From: Rhizopus sp. PT2906
Taxonomy: Eukaryota; Mucoromycota; Mucoromycetes; Mucorales; Rhizopodaceae
NCBI GenBank assembly: GCA_025529335.1
Contig: JAMYHX010000145.1
Coordinates: 20,747 to 84,746 of the forward strand
Direction of reading: 5' to 3'
DNA: 64,000 nt
Positions 1 to 10,168 of the stretch are shown here, piece by piece. The first letter of the stretch is position 1. The number at the start of each line of letters is the position of its first letter. Both the position numbers and the translations under genes were made by a program. A model generated the notes under the pieces. That model saw only the letters and a list, made by a program, of their open reading frames with translations. It searched no databases and had not been told where the DNA came from.

Positions 1-1006
1 ATTATTTGGTTTGAAGCCAATGAACTGTCCTGGACACTGTTTGATTTTTGATAGCACCCCCAAGTCATATCGCGATCTACCTATCCGACTGGCTGACTTT
101 AGTCCACTTCACAGGTACAAGGCAAATAACAACGATTTGCATATTAAATGAAAATATAGAAACGAAGCCTCAGGCGCATTATCTGGATTAACTCGTGTAC
201 GTCGATTCCATCAAGACGACGCTCATATCTTTTGTACCAAACAACAGATTACACCCGAAATTACCTCTTGTCTGTCCTTTGTTGACCGTGTCTACAAGGC
301 ATTCCAGTTCCCACACTACGACCTCACCCTCTCAACAAGACCTGACGAGAATTATATTGGCAGCCTCGAAGAATGGGATCAAGCTGAAGATGCTCTCAAA
401 CAAGCATTGAACGCTACCGGACGTCCATGGACGATCAAGGAGGGAGATGGTGCCTTTTACGGACCAAAGATTGACATCATGGTCAAGGACTCGAGTGGCA
501 AATCACATCAAACGGCTACCATTCAGCTCGATTTCCAACTGCCTCAGCGGTTCCAGCTCAGCTATGTCGACGAACAAGATCACGCTCAACGACCAGTTAT
601 TGTTCATCGCGCTATCCTGGGTTCGATTGAACGTATGTTGGCCATCCTGATTGAACATACCAAGGGTAAATGGCCATTCTGGTTAAGCCCTCGTCAAGGC
701 ATTGTCATCCCCGTTTCAACTCAGTTTGCTGATTATGCTCAGCAGGTTGCTCGCTCCCTTTCTCTAGGAAAAGATCATACAGAACCTCAGTACTACGTGG
801 ATACAGATAATTCGCCTCGTGATCGCTTGAATAAGATGATTCGACAGGCTCAGTTACAGCAGTATAACTTTATCTTTGTCGTTGGTCAAAAGGAAATGGA
901 TCAAGGTACGGTCAATGTAAGAACAAGAAAAGGTGATGTATTGGGAACTATGAGTATAGAAGACATTCGAGCCATGTTTGGACGTATGACGGCTAACTTA
1001 GAATAA
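1..1006 (+). CDS. THS1: Threonyl-tRNA synthetase, C-terminal part (5' end outside window)
   Basis: Charges tRNA-Thr with threonine in the cytosol and possibly mitochondria. Two exons are visible: 1-114 (codons begin at base 2) and 160-1006, separated by a 45 bp intron (115-159, GT-AG) that keeps the frame. The protein shows the class II catalytic core (KPMNCPGHC, then the motif 2 stretch RVRRFHQDDAHIF), the EGDGAFYGPKID segment, the motif 3 region around GSIERMLAILIEH, and an anticodon-binding domain beginning near PFWLSPRQG. The stop is TAA at 1004-1006. The N-terminal TGS and editing domains lie before the window. Its 3' end converges on NAR1 with about 200 bp between. I see nothing unusual. 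Confidence 0.95.
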
Positions 1007-1210
1007 TAATAATAATAATATAATGTACATAACCTTTATTTACATATACATGTATAAATATAATACTACCACTTGGTAGCCAATGGGTTTTGGAAGCTTT
1101 GAGTAACAGCATGGTATTGTGTATGAAGTATAGTCTTTCGTTTTATGTCATCAGTACCTATCCATTCACTAACGAGATGTTAGCTTTTGTTTTGTTTGAT
1201 TTATATAAAC

Positions 1211-2656
1211 TTACTTGTAAATTTCCTTAATCGTCTCATTTTCCTCTGGCCACACTCCTCTTACAGATCTATAGATACTTTCTACTTGGCTGAGCCATTC
1301 CTTTGGGTTGACATCTACAGGCACAATCTGTCCACCACCATTAGCACAGCCACCAGGACATGCCATTACTTCAACATAATGATATGTACACTTTCCCTGT
1401 TTAATCTTGCGTACCAAATTTTGTATATTTCTAAATCCATAAGCACTCGCAAACCGTAACACGGGTCGTCCATCATCGCTCATCAAACTATATTCACACA
1501 CATCTGCATTCTTGCCCGCCTTGACCGTCACTCGTCCTTCGATAGTGGGCAGACCAAAGAGTTCACGGGCAGCTGCGGCCAAGACATATTCTAAACTACC
1601 ACCTGATGAAGAGCCAGGTACGCCCAAGAGTGTTTGTTGTCCAGTCTGAGGGTCAATGCCGACCTTATTAAACATATCATCGATTGGCGCTTCAGGCATT
1701 TCAAGGAAATGGTGAGACTGTAGCATTTGGTCAATCTCTGAAGTGGTCAAGACACAGTCTACATCTCTTATTCCATCGACTTCAAAATCAGGGCGACTTG
1801 CTTCTAACTTTTTATCGTAGCAGGGCATAACCGACACATGATATATCTGACTTGGTGCTTGACCTAACTTTTGTGCAAAGTAATTCTTGACAAGTGATCC
1901 CATCATTTGCTGGGGCGATTTAGCGGTTGAGATATGAGGCAGGACATCACCATGCGTCTTTTCAGCATAACACACCCAACCAGGACAAGATGAGGCAAGC
2001 ATAGGCATGCTATTGCTTTCCCCTGTCTTTCTGGATTGTCCTCTTGCGCCTCTCGCTCGGGCAGGTCTTCCTCCTTCCGACTCTTCTTGCTGCTGTTGTT
2101 CATAAATCGCTTTCTCTACAGCTTCTCCTCCATTGGCCATATATTCTCTAAAACGATCTACAAACTCACGTGCTGTCTCGACTAATGATAGATCCTGAGT
2201 AAAAGCAATATCAAAGACATGATGAACACCCAATATGTTTTTGAAGAAGTGAACCAGTCTATATTGTACTTGGATAGGCGTCAATTGATATTTAGCTGCT
2301 AATGATGCTCTTGACTGAGGGCTGATAGAAATGATAATTCTCTGGTGTTTGTTCTGTTCGAGCACTTTGGTAAACTCTTCTAACGACTGCATCGATATCA
2401 AAACACTTTCTGCCGAAGTAACGCATCCACTGCATGCAAGACAATCGTTTAAAGTGATGGAAGCCTTTTCGAGCTTCTTTTCTTGTCCGTCGTCTTGGCT
2501 GATCTCGTAGTAAGCTCCTTCTTTATCTACCTTGATCTCGGTAGGTCCTTGGGCATCTTTATCAGCTTTTTGGATTTCAACTGGTTTTATACATGCTTGA
2601 GAAGGTGCAATATAGTCATTTAAATCAGTCAACACAATGGCTGAAGAAAATGCCAT
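1211..2656 (-). CDS. NAR1: NAR1, iron-only hydrogenase-like cytosolic Fe-S assembly factor
   Basis: Single-exon, 481 residue protein of the Nar1/NARFL (CIAO3) family, which links early Fe-S scaffolds to the CIA targeting complex in cytosol and nucleus. The start MAFSSAIVLTDLNDYI is typical of the family. Visible cysteine motifs are an N-terminal CLACSGCVTSAE segment, ASSCPGWVCYAEK in the hydrogenase-like domain, MPCYDKKLEA, and EVMACPGGCANGGGQ near the C-terminus, matching the two cluster-binding sites of the family. Length is normal. A charged, low-complexity insert (EQQQQEESEGG...) at about residues 185-215 is probably a surface loop. Nothing suggests loss of function. Confidence 0.95.
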   Translation of the reverse strand: MAFSSAIVLTDLNDYIAPSQACIKPVEIQKADKDAQGPTEIKVDKEGAYYEISQDDGQEKKLEKASITLNDCLACSGCVTSAESVLISMQSLEEFTKVLEQNKHQRIIISISPQSRASLAAKYQLTPIQVQYRLVHFFKNILGVHHVFDIAFTQDLSLVETAREFVDRFREYMANGGEAVEKAIYEQQQQEESEGGRPARARGARGQSRKTGESNSMPMLASSCPGWVCYAEKTHGDVLPHISTAKSPQQMMGSLVKNYFAQKLGQAPSQIYHVSVMPCYDKKLEASRPDFEVDGIRDVDCVLTTSEIDQMLQSHHFLEMPEAPIDDMFNKVGIDPQTGQQTLLGVPGSSSGGSLEYVLAAAARELFGLPTIEGRVTVKAGKNADVCEYSLMSDDGRPVLRFASAYGFRNIQNLVRKIKQGKCTYHYVEVMACPGGCANGGGQIVPVDVNPKEWLSQVESIYRSVRGVWPEENETIKEIYK

Positions 2657-2970
2657 GATTATTAATATAACAAAAAAGATGGTCGTAGCAGTAAACGAAG
2701 ATTGCCATGGATCTAATCAGTTGTTCAAACTCCGAAACATCCAATGAAATACCTACAAAAATTTAATAGTCACAAAGTGAAGAATAGATATTCAAGTGGG
2801 AACTAGCGTAATAAATGATTTAAAAAAGACATGATAGAACTATTGGTGTCTAGCAGGTCTTCACTGAGGTACAGAACAAACATTTTCTACAATTGATATT
2901 GATTGCTTTAATGAGCTTACCAGATTATCTAAAGCTTCTGGATTATTCTTCAATTGCCTGATTTTTTCAT
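2657..2970. other. Non-coding gap upstream of NAR1
   Basis: About 310 bp of AT-rich DNA between the NAR1 start and the end of the SWIM-transposase fragment. No ORF, RNA gene or repeat is recognisable. It presumably holds the NAR1 promoter. Confidence 0.6.
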
Positions 2971-3670
2971 TTACTTGGCAAGTAAGATACGAATGTTTTG
3001 GTCCGCGCTTTCTAATAGCTCACGGCAGAGAAGGCCTTGGTTATCATGTGGGGTATCAAGTATTTCTTGCTGAATAACAGAGACAGGAGCACGAGGAAAA
3101 AAAAAAGGCAGCTTGGTTACGCGGCTGACCAAAAAAAAAATATGCCTACACATCTTTGTTTGACCAGAGCAGCTGCAGTTCTTCAAAAAGCCTTCTTTTG
3201 TATCCATCTCATAAAAGAGGATGCTTTCAGTGAAGGATCTGCACTGGTAAACATTTTCTTTGAGATGTTCTACCATGGAACAGGCTGCGTTGTAATCAAT
3301 GCAGTATGATGCTCTTCTCTTCTTTTCTTCGTTAGCTTTCAAGCGAAACCCACCAAAATCATGCGCAGCTTTGATTGTATCTTGCCAATAATCTAATGCT
3401 ACCACTTGAGATAAAACGTAGACTAGGCGATCTACATGCAAAGAGTGAGAGCGACCAAGGTAGAACGTCTTCAATTGGTTATGATACGATTCTATCAGAT
3501 TATTAGTGTGGAAAGAAGCATTCTATAAACAGGCAGAAAAATTGGATTTTAGTAAACTGGAACAATAATCATTGATGATTACCTGTCTTCACGCTTTGAA
3601 CCATAATTCCTTTCTTGGAAGCTACAGGCCGTTGAAGTACGCTATTACTACCGTCTCGGAACAAGCAATA
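2971..3670 (-). pseudogene. SWIM zinc-finger transposase fragment (MULE-like), decayed
   Basis: The open stretch 3522-2971 begins NASFHTNNLIESYHNQLKTFY, the conserved region of MULE-type DDE transposases just before the C-terminal zinc finger, and then contains NCSCSGQTKMCRHIF, a CxC...CxH SWIM motif. Further upstream (about 3582-3670) one frame reads YFNGL-stop-LPRKELWFKA-stop, again transposase-like but with two stops where tryptophan would fit. An apparent intron with GT-AG ends (about 3523-3581) may separate the two pieces. No catalytic DDE core or terminal repeats are present, so this is a truncated, inactive copy. It abuts, on the opposite strand, the Fanzor-like pseudogene. Confidence 0.6.
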
Positions 3671-3689
3671 AAAGAAAGATGCCAGTTCT

Positions 3690-5880
3690 TCATTTATCAA
3701 ACCTTCGAGTCAAGGTTAAAGCGAGAAATGATAAACCTATACGAAAAATGTCCAGAAAAAGAAAGTCCAACAGAAGAAGTACTTTTAAAAGATGTGGAGG
3801 AAAGGAAAATAGCAAAAAATAGTTTGTTCAATGTACACAGATAGATGCTCATCTTCATACTGAAGAAAGAAATGCCACATATGACGTTGCTAATCCTATG
3901 CTTGCTGGTGAAACTTCTGCTAGTGCTGTTAGTAATGATACAAGTAAAAACAAGCTGAAGAAAATCGCCAGATATATCAAAAGTTTGCTTATGCGTCAGG
4001 ACAAGACTCATGATACAATTGATTCCCAATTCATCGAGCGTAACTTAGAGCATCTGGAATTGTCCAGTTTGGAAGGATCTACTGTATTGAATATCCATAA
4101 TTTTTTCAAGCAATTGGTTCTGCCACGTGTAGGAGAAGTAGACGTGGACAAGCATGTACTAGTGAGTATTCCTGTGGTAAAAGCCTGCAACGCCATCCTT
4201 TTTCGAACAGGTTACAGCAAGCTTTGCCGAACAGTTGTACCAAACACGAAGCCATCCACTCTCCATGCTTTACAGCTTAATACAGTTGGCTTGTATTATC
4301 TTTTTTTCTCACAATTTGGGACATTCAGAGCACAGACACAGGACGGTAACTACATCAAAAATGAAACAATGGGAAAAGACAATAAGGACATTCTGTTTGC
4401 TACTGTCTTCAAATTGAACAAGATCAAACAGTTGTGTAAAAGCCAGGATACAGAGTTTGACTATCGATTAGTCATCACCAGTTGCCAAATTACTCACCTT
4501 CAAGCAACTAGCTCAAGTACATCTATAGCAATAATGGCAACGGTAGGGACTAGAAGCAACAGAGACAAAAGAAAGCGAGCTACTGATGATGAGAATGCTC
4601 TCGATGAAGCAGTCAAAAAACAAAACAGTTTGATAAAAATGGAAGAAGAAAGTATATCCAAGCTGTTACTAGAAATACGTAATATCTAAAATACAATCAA
4701 TAATGTCATTGTACAGATAAATAATAATCTTGACGATATTACAAAAAAAGAAAATCTTGGTAGAGGAAAGGCAGGCATTAAAAGCAATTATGAAGCAAGG
4801 AAATTGATCCATGCTTGAAAAAAAGAAGAAGATCATGGAATGCAAAAACGAAAAAGCAAGGCTTTACGAGTCGATGTTCCCAAGTGAAGATACAGTTTAC
4901 ATGTATCAATGCTCAAAAACGACACATCTATCTGACTCCTTGGGTAACATGACTTTTTACGGTGTTGATCCTGGCGTCCGCACAATAGCGACCTGTGTGT
5001 AAATGAATGCCAAAGATGCAAGTTCATACTTATCCCTTTCTCTTAGCCACCCAGATTTGCCGAGTTTTTTCAAGACTGAAGAAGGGAAAGCAAGACTGCA
5101 TCATTTGATAAAGCCTTATGAAACGACAGTTACAGCAAAAAGCATTTCAGCAAAATCACGGACTTCATACCATCGCTTCAAGTTACAGAAACGCAAGAAC
5201 AGCAATAGTGATATTACTTCTATAGAGAGCAAGCTTGCCCAAATGATAAACACAACAAAAGTAAGAAGTAGCAAGTATCTCTTGATAAAGAAACATCAGC
5301 TGTATAAAGAAACGCGAGACAAGATGCTAGAATTTTATTGTTATTCAAGTTGGACAAGACGGAAAAACAGAGGCCAAAGATTTAAAGATAAGGCATACAG
5401 CTCCTCAGCCAGAAAAATAATAAGGAATGCAGATTCAGAAGGAAATGTTGTCTTCTACGGTGACTTTGGCAGAAGGCATGGCTTGTGGATAAAAGGATAC
5501 GAAAAAAGAAGCACAGATATTTTGCAAAAGTCCCTTTCTAGTAGATCAACTGTCATTTCAACTACTAAATAACGATCATCAAAGTTGTTATGCATCTGCG
5601 ACGAACCATTTTTTCATCCAAAGAAGAACAATGGAAAGGTCAACCTTGGTGCAGTCTTGTATGTCAATCCTGACTGCATTGGTCGTCAAAATTCATATGC
5701 TATAAAAAGCCGAGACACCAATGCAGCAGTGAATATTCTTAAATTGGATTGTACAAACTGATTACAAACGGCAACCACCCTTCGTTTGCACGAGAAATGA
5801 AGAAAGAAGATGCTATGAACAAATTGTTTAATGGTTCGACACAATTTGGAGAGTTGATGTCGGACTTTCTCTCAATGTAG
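3690..5880 (+). pseudogene. Fanzor (eukaryotic TnpB-like, RuvC) nuclease, decayed copy 1
   Basis: Fanzors are eukaryotic relatives of transposon-encoded RNA-guided TnpB nucleases. A helical N-terminal part (about 3690-4818) is followed by a RuvC core: FYGVDPGVRTIATCV with the probable RuvC-I aspartate codon at 4967, FYGDFGRRHGLWIKGYEKR around 5450-5520 (the central RuvC region), LCICDEPFFHPKK, and SRDTNAAVNIL with the RuvC-III aspartate codon at 5714. Lesions: TAA at 4687, a frameshift near 4816 (TGA on one side), TAA at 5000, TAA at 5570, and a likely frameshift near 5758, after which a C-terminal stretch FAREMKKEDAMNKLFN runs to TAG at 5878. A phase change near 3844 is either an intron or another frameshift. 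About 700 residues in all. The family call rests on motif spacing, not a search; inactivity is clear. Confidence 0.7.
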
Positions 5881-6487
5881 AGAATGGGTCTTAGATACCT
5901 TTTTGGGCATTTAGAGTTTTCTTCCAATGAAAGTGACTCTCCTTCTTTGTCACAGAAGCAATTATTCAATCTCAATCTGTTTGATTTCTGTCCCTAACGA
6001 CCGAAACAGATGGTAAATATAAAATTAAAAAGATATTGGCTCAGAAGAGTAAGCCAACATCCTTTTGTTCGTAATTCAAAAACACTACATATAAAGATAT
6101 TTGGTTTAAAAATAAAGCCATCGGAATCATTGCTGAGAATAAATGCTTACCAATCATTTTAGATCGTACTTGTTTAAATCTAAAACAAAAATCAAGCAAT
6201 AGTTTATAAAACAGAGTACATATAAGTCATCCATGGCTTATTAAACACGCTCTCTAAGATTCGTACTTTCATGGATTGACATACAGGTTTATTTTATCTG
6301 CTAAAGAGATTTATTTTATCAAAATAATGATTCTAGCCGAGCGATTGCATAATCTCTCAGATCAGGTCTGTGTCTTGCTGTCAATCACATCAGAAATTGC
6401 AGTAATCTCGAATCTTATTGGGCCATCAAAGTTCATTTTTCTACTATTATTTTTTTTTATCTTTCTTTTCTCTTTACAAATATAAAA
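5881..6487. other. Intergenic DNA before FOL1
   Basis: AT-rich, with no supported ORF. The last 60 bp before the FOL1 ATG are strongly T-rich (ttttttttatctttcttttc), a pyrimidine tract of the kind seen before many genes here, so this is probably the FOL1 promoter and leader. Confidence 0.55.
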
Positions 6488-8737
6488 ATGCCAAAAGACG
6501 AAAAGAAGTATGATAAAATTCTAGTAAAGAACTTGGTGTTGAAGAATATTGCTGGGGTTGAAGCATGGCAAAGATTCAAAGAACAGCCTGTGGTGATTAC
6601 AGTTGCTTTATATACAGACATCTCTGCCGCGGGAAATACCGATCATGTCACAAATACGATCCATTACGGCCATGTCACCAAGGCGATTACCAAGCTGAGT
6701 GAGAAAACATCGTTCCAGTCACTTGAAGAGCTAGCATACGCTATTGTCAAACTATGCTGTGTTCAATTTGGTGCTGCAAGAACACAAGTAACGGTAGAGC
6801 AACCCAAAGCCCTGCTACACGCTGCTGCTTCGGGAGTAAAGCTCACGCGAGCACGCGAAGACTTTGAACAGGACGATTCGACTGGAGCTGTCTCTGGACT
6901 GGGAGTAGAGGATGAAATGTTTGTACGAGATCTGCGTCTGCACACCATTGTTGGTGTCAACCCTTGGGAACGCGAGGAGAAGCAGGTCGTGATTGTCAAT
7001 TTGCAAGTGTATCCTTCTTCTATACCTTATGATAAGGTGTTTGAAAAGGAAAACAAATCATATAACCTTCGTACCATCGTTCGTACTCTCACACGTCATA
7101 TCGAAGACTCAGGTTACAAGACGATCGAGGCATTGGCCGTGACCTTGGCTCGACTTGCCCTCGAGAAATGCCACGTCAACAAGATTACTGTGCGAGTGGA
7201 GAAGCCGAGCGCGATTCTGTTTGCTGATTGCTCGGGTCTTGAAGTGACTCGTGATCGTGTCTGGTTGAAGCAAGTATTAGAACAAGAAGAAAAGGCGGGC
7301 AAGAAGTTTATACATCACATTGATCGACTAAGATACAAAAAGGAAGTACCTGTCAATTGCAACCAGACTGCCTACATCGCTCTTGGCTCCAACATGGGCG
7401 ATCGCGTGGGAAATATCAATGCTGCCTTACTACAGTTGGAAAAGGATGGACAGAATGTAGTGCTCGATACAAGCTATCTATATGAAACACCGCCTATGTA
7501 CCATACGGATCAACCCACATTTCTGAACGCCGTTTGCAAGATTGCGACTTGTTTAGAACCTCATGCTCTGCTTGATAAATTAAAAGAGATTGAACAAGAC
7601 CTAGGTCGTCAACCAACCTTCAGAAATGGCCCTCGCCCGATCGACTTGGATATCCTGTTTTATAATGATCTCGTGATGAGCGATGAGCGACTGACCATTC
7701 CTCATGCTTCTATTCAAGAACGCGAATTTGTTCTTTGGCCACTATGTGATATTGCCAGGGATATGGAACATCCACGACTATTCAAGACAAACGGACAGCT
7801 GTTGTCACAGCTTTTGAAGATATCTGCAGAGACAAAAGATGGACCTGCTAAGCTGGATAAGGTGATACCTATCCAGGACCAAAAACTATGGAAATGGGAT
7901 GAAAAGACATATATCATGGGTATTCTTAATGCCACACCCGACAGCTTCTCAGACGGCGGTAGTTACAACGACATCGACGCAGGCGTAGCTGCAGCATGGC
8001 GTATGAAAGAAGAAGGTGCAGATATGATTGATATCGGTGGTATGTCGACACGTCCAGGAGCAGACGATACATTTCCTGAAGAAGAAGAAATACGCCGTGT
8101 TGTGCCCTTGATCAAGGCACTGCGTCAATCTGGCTTTGACTTGCCAATTTCTATCGACACCTTCCGTGCCTCGGTGGCCAAAGCTGCTTTGGAGGCAGGT
8201 GCCAGCATGATCAACGATATCTCAGGCGGCTCGAGAGATCCCCAGATGCTCAAACTCATGGCTGATGCACAAGTCCCCGTTTGCTTGATGCACATGCGCG
8301 GTGATGCACAAACCATGATGTCAGAAGCCAACACGACTTATGAGAACAACGATGTTTTGGACGAAGTGGCTCATGTTCTTCATGCCTTGGTCGAACGAGC
8401 TGTGGCTGCAGGCGTGCATCGTTGGAATATCATCATTGACCCAGGTATCGGGTTTGCTAAGACCCCTAGTCAGGACTTTGAATTGCTCAGGCACCTAGAA
8501 GAAATGTCTAAACATCCAGAATCACTTCTTAGGGGGCTGCCCTTGCTGATGGGTATCAGCCGTAAAAAGTTCATTGGACAGGTCACAGGTGTTAAGGAAG
8601 CAAGTCAAAGAACATTTGGTACTGCAGCTGCCGTGGCTGCTTCAGTCGCTGGTGGTGCCAACATCATTCGTGTGCATGATGTGAGGCCAATGTGGGAAGT
8701 TATTCAAGTGTGTGACACTGTCTGGAAACGCAAGTAA
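6488..8737 (+). CDS. FOL1: Trifunctional folate synthesis protein (DHNA / HPPK / DHPS)
   Basis: Single-exon, 749 residue enzyme for three consecutive steps of de novo folate synthesis: dihydroneopterin aldolase, hydroxymethyl-dihydropterin pyrophosphokinase and dihydropteroate synthase (the sulfonamide target). Two tandem FolB-like aldolase domains occupy about residues 10-125 and 140-265 (each with a KILVKNLVL.. or FVRDLRLHTIVGV.. opening). HPPK starts near residue 294 (AYIALGSNMGDRVGNI; RPIDLDILFYND). DHPS starts near 473 (YIMGILNATPDSFSDGG; MIDIGGMSTRPG; GISRKKFIG; IIRVHDV). Length and domain order match fungal Fol1. It has no introns and is flanked by accessory DNA upstream. All catalytic motifs look intact. 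Confidence 0.97.
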   Translation: MPKDEKKYDKILVKNLVLKNIAGVEAWQRFKEQPVVITVALYTDISAAGNTDHVTNTIHYGHVTKAITKLSEKTSFQSLEELAYAIVKLCCVQFGAARTQVTVEQPKALLHAAASGVKLTRAREDFEQDDSTGAVSGLGVEDEMFVRDLRLHTIVGVNPWEREEKQVVIVNLQVYPSSIPYDKVFEKENKSYNLRTIVRTLTRHIEDSGYKTIEALAVTLARLALEKCHVNKITVRVEKPSAILFADCSGLEVTRDRVWLKQVLEQEEKAGKKFIHHIDRLRYKKEVPVNCNQTAYIALGSNMGDRVGNINAALLQLEKDGQNVVLDTSYLYETPPMYHTDQPTFLNAVCKIATCLEPHALLDKLKEIEQDLGRQPTFRNGPRPIDLDILFYNDLVMSDERLTIPHASIQEREFVLWPLCDIARDMEHPRLFKTNGQLLSQLLKISAETKDGPAKLDKVIPIQDQKLWKWDEKTYIMGILNATPDSFSDGGSYNDIDAGVAAAWRMKEEGADMIDIGGMSTRPGADDTFPEEEEIRRVVPLIKALRQSGFDLPISIDTFRASVAKAALEAGASMINDISGGSRDPQMLKLMADAQVPVCLMHMRGDAQTMMSEANTTYENNDVLDEVAHVLHALVERAVAAGVHRWNIIIDPGIGFAKTPSQDFELLRHLEEMSKHPESLLRGLPLLMGISRKKFIGQVTGVKEASQRTFGTAAAVAASVAGGANIIRVHDVRPMWEVIQVCDTVWKRK

Positions 8738-9398
8738 AGAAAAAAAAAGTATAAAAAACTGGTTATTTTTGTATATTTTAAGATATAATTCAACAATGTA
8801 ATAATAAATCGCATGCTTTGATCGACACAAGTCATTATAATGAGAGTAATATGATGAACACGGGGGTGTGTATATCAAGTGAGATTGACGATAAGAAAAA
8901 GAGAGAAGGAGGGAGAGAGAGAGCTTTCTAATGAGCTCTGTGCTATAAATAGTATTCATCATTTAAAGAAGAAGTAAACAAAATTAACAAACAAATAAGG
9001 AGCAAATATTCATAGCTTCTTGATTGTATAAAACCAAAATTTCAATTATAAAAGACTACATGTAGTATCTAATTCAATACTTATGACAAACATATTAAAT
9101 TACAAAAAGTTATAGAGGAGAGAACATAGGGATAGGTTACGCCCTAATCTAACAGAATATATCCACGGGCAACTCAAAAAAAAGGGAGGGGGAGATCAAA
9201 TTGACAGGGAAAAGATCATCTCCTGAAAGCAGACAATAAACCTGCGTGAACCCTTTCATTATTAACTTAACGACATCATACAAACAAGTTTAAATGCAAA
9301 CGATATTCAAACATATAAAAATTTATTTAAGAACAAAAAACAGAAAACATATAAACTAAGTGTAATTTATTTAAGGGCACATAAATAATGATCATAAA
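8738..9398. other. Convergent intergenic region between FOL1 and the C2H2 gene
   Basis: Both neighbouring genes end here, so this is 3' flanking sequence. It is AT-rich with a GA-rich stretch at about 8890-8930 and contains no supported ORF or RNA gene. Confidence 0.55.
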
Positions 9399-9421
9399 TT
9401 AAATAAGATTTGAATACGCAC

Positions 9422-9452
<31 letters not shown>

Positions 9453-10168
9453 AGTATTATTACTAAAGTACGGTTGCTGCTCTTGTTTGCATCTTGTTGC
9501 TATTATAGTCTTTTTTCCTACTGTATCTTTGTTCGTCCCATGTCGGTGTATTCTTATATGTTGGTTTAAATTATCTGATCTTGAAAATCGCTTATGACAG
9601 TTTTGATAGGGGCATTCAAAGGCTATATATAAACAAAGGTCAATACTTAAAAGAGTATGCCTAGAATCAATGACCTACGTTTCTCTAGAGTATGTATAGA
9701 ACGGATATGTCGTTTGAGATGCTCTGACCGTTTGAACACTTTACCACACCCATCTGCTTTACACGTAAACATACGTGCACCTGCACCAGGCACATTTGAT
9801 ACTCTTCTTCCTCTCGATCGAGGCTGAGGTTTTAGAGGCGGTGTGTCTGGGCGCATCATTGGGTTATTAAATATCAAGTGATTATCATTTTGACTAAAGT
9901 TCTTATGATGTGAATCATAGTAATGAATAGGCCGATGTGGTTGTTGTTGAATCATAAATGGTTGAGATATCTTTTGTTGATGAATGTCGACATAGATAGG
10001 GTCAATAAAGGAAGCCATAGATGGCGGTGGTGTGTCTTCTTCGCTGCTACTTGGCAAGTAACATGGATCAGGATCAGATAGCATACTTGTGTAGCTGAAC
10101 CGTCGCTCTGGATTGACAAATTTCATGATATGATTGCCTTCTTGAAAAGGTGTCGTCTGAATAGACAT
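9399..10168 (-). CDS. C2H2 zinc-finger transcription factor (Msn2/4-like fingers)
   Basis: Two exons, 10168-9679 and 9622-9399, with a 56 bp GT-AG intron that falls inside the linker between the two fingers. The spliced protein is 237 residues. The fingers are FTCKADGCGKVFKRSEHLKRHIRSIH and, across the junction, PFECPYQNCHKRFSRSDNLNQHIRIH, both good C2H2 units with the RSEHLKRH/RSDNLNQH recognition pattern of fungal stress-type regulators that bind CCCCT-like elements (family knowledge). The N-terminal 140 residues are Pro/Ser/Gln-rich and may activate or repress. The C-terminus carries an asparagine run encoded by an imperfect AAC repeat (plus-strand 9421-9451). Likely nuclear; target genes unknown. 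Confidence 0.88.

Noticed and set aside
4687..5572. Three in-frame TAA codons in the Fanzor copy read as stop reassignment
   Set aside because: All resident genes here use TAA as a terminator and the copy also has frameshifts, so decay explains it.
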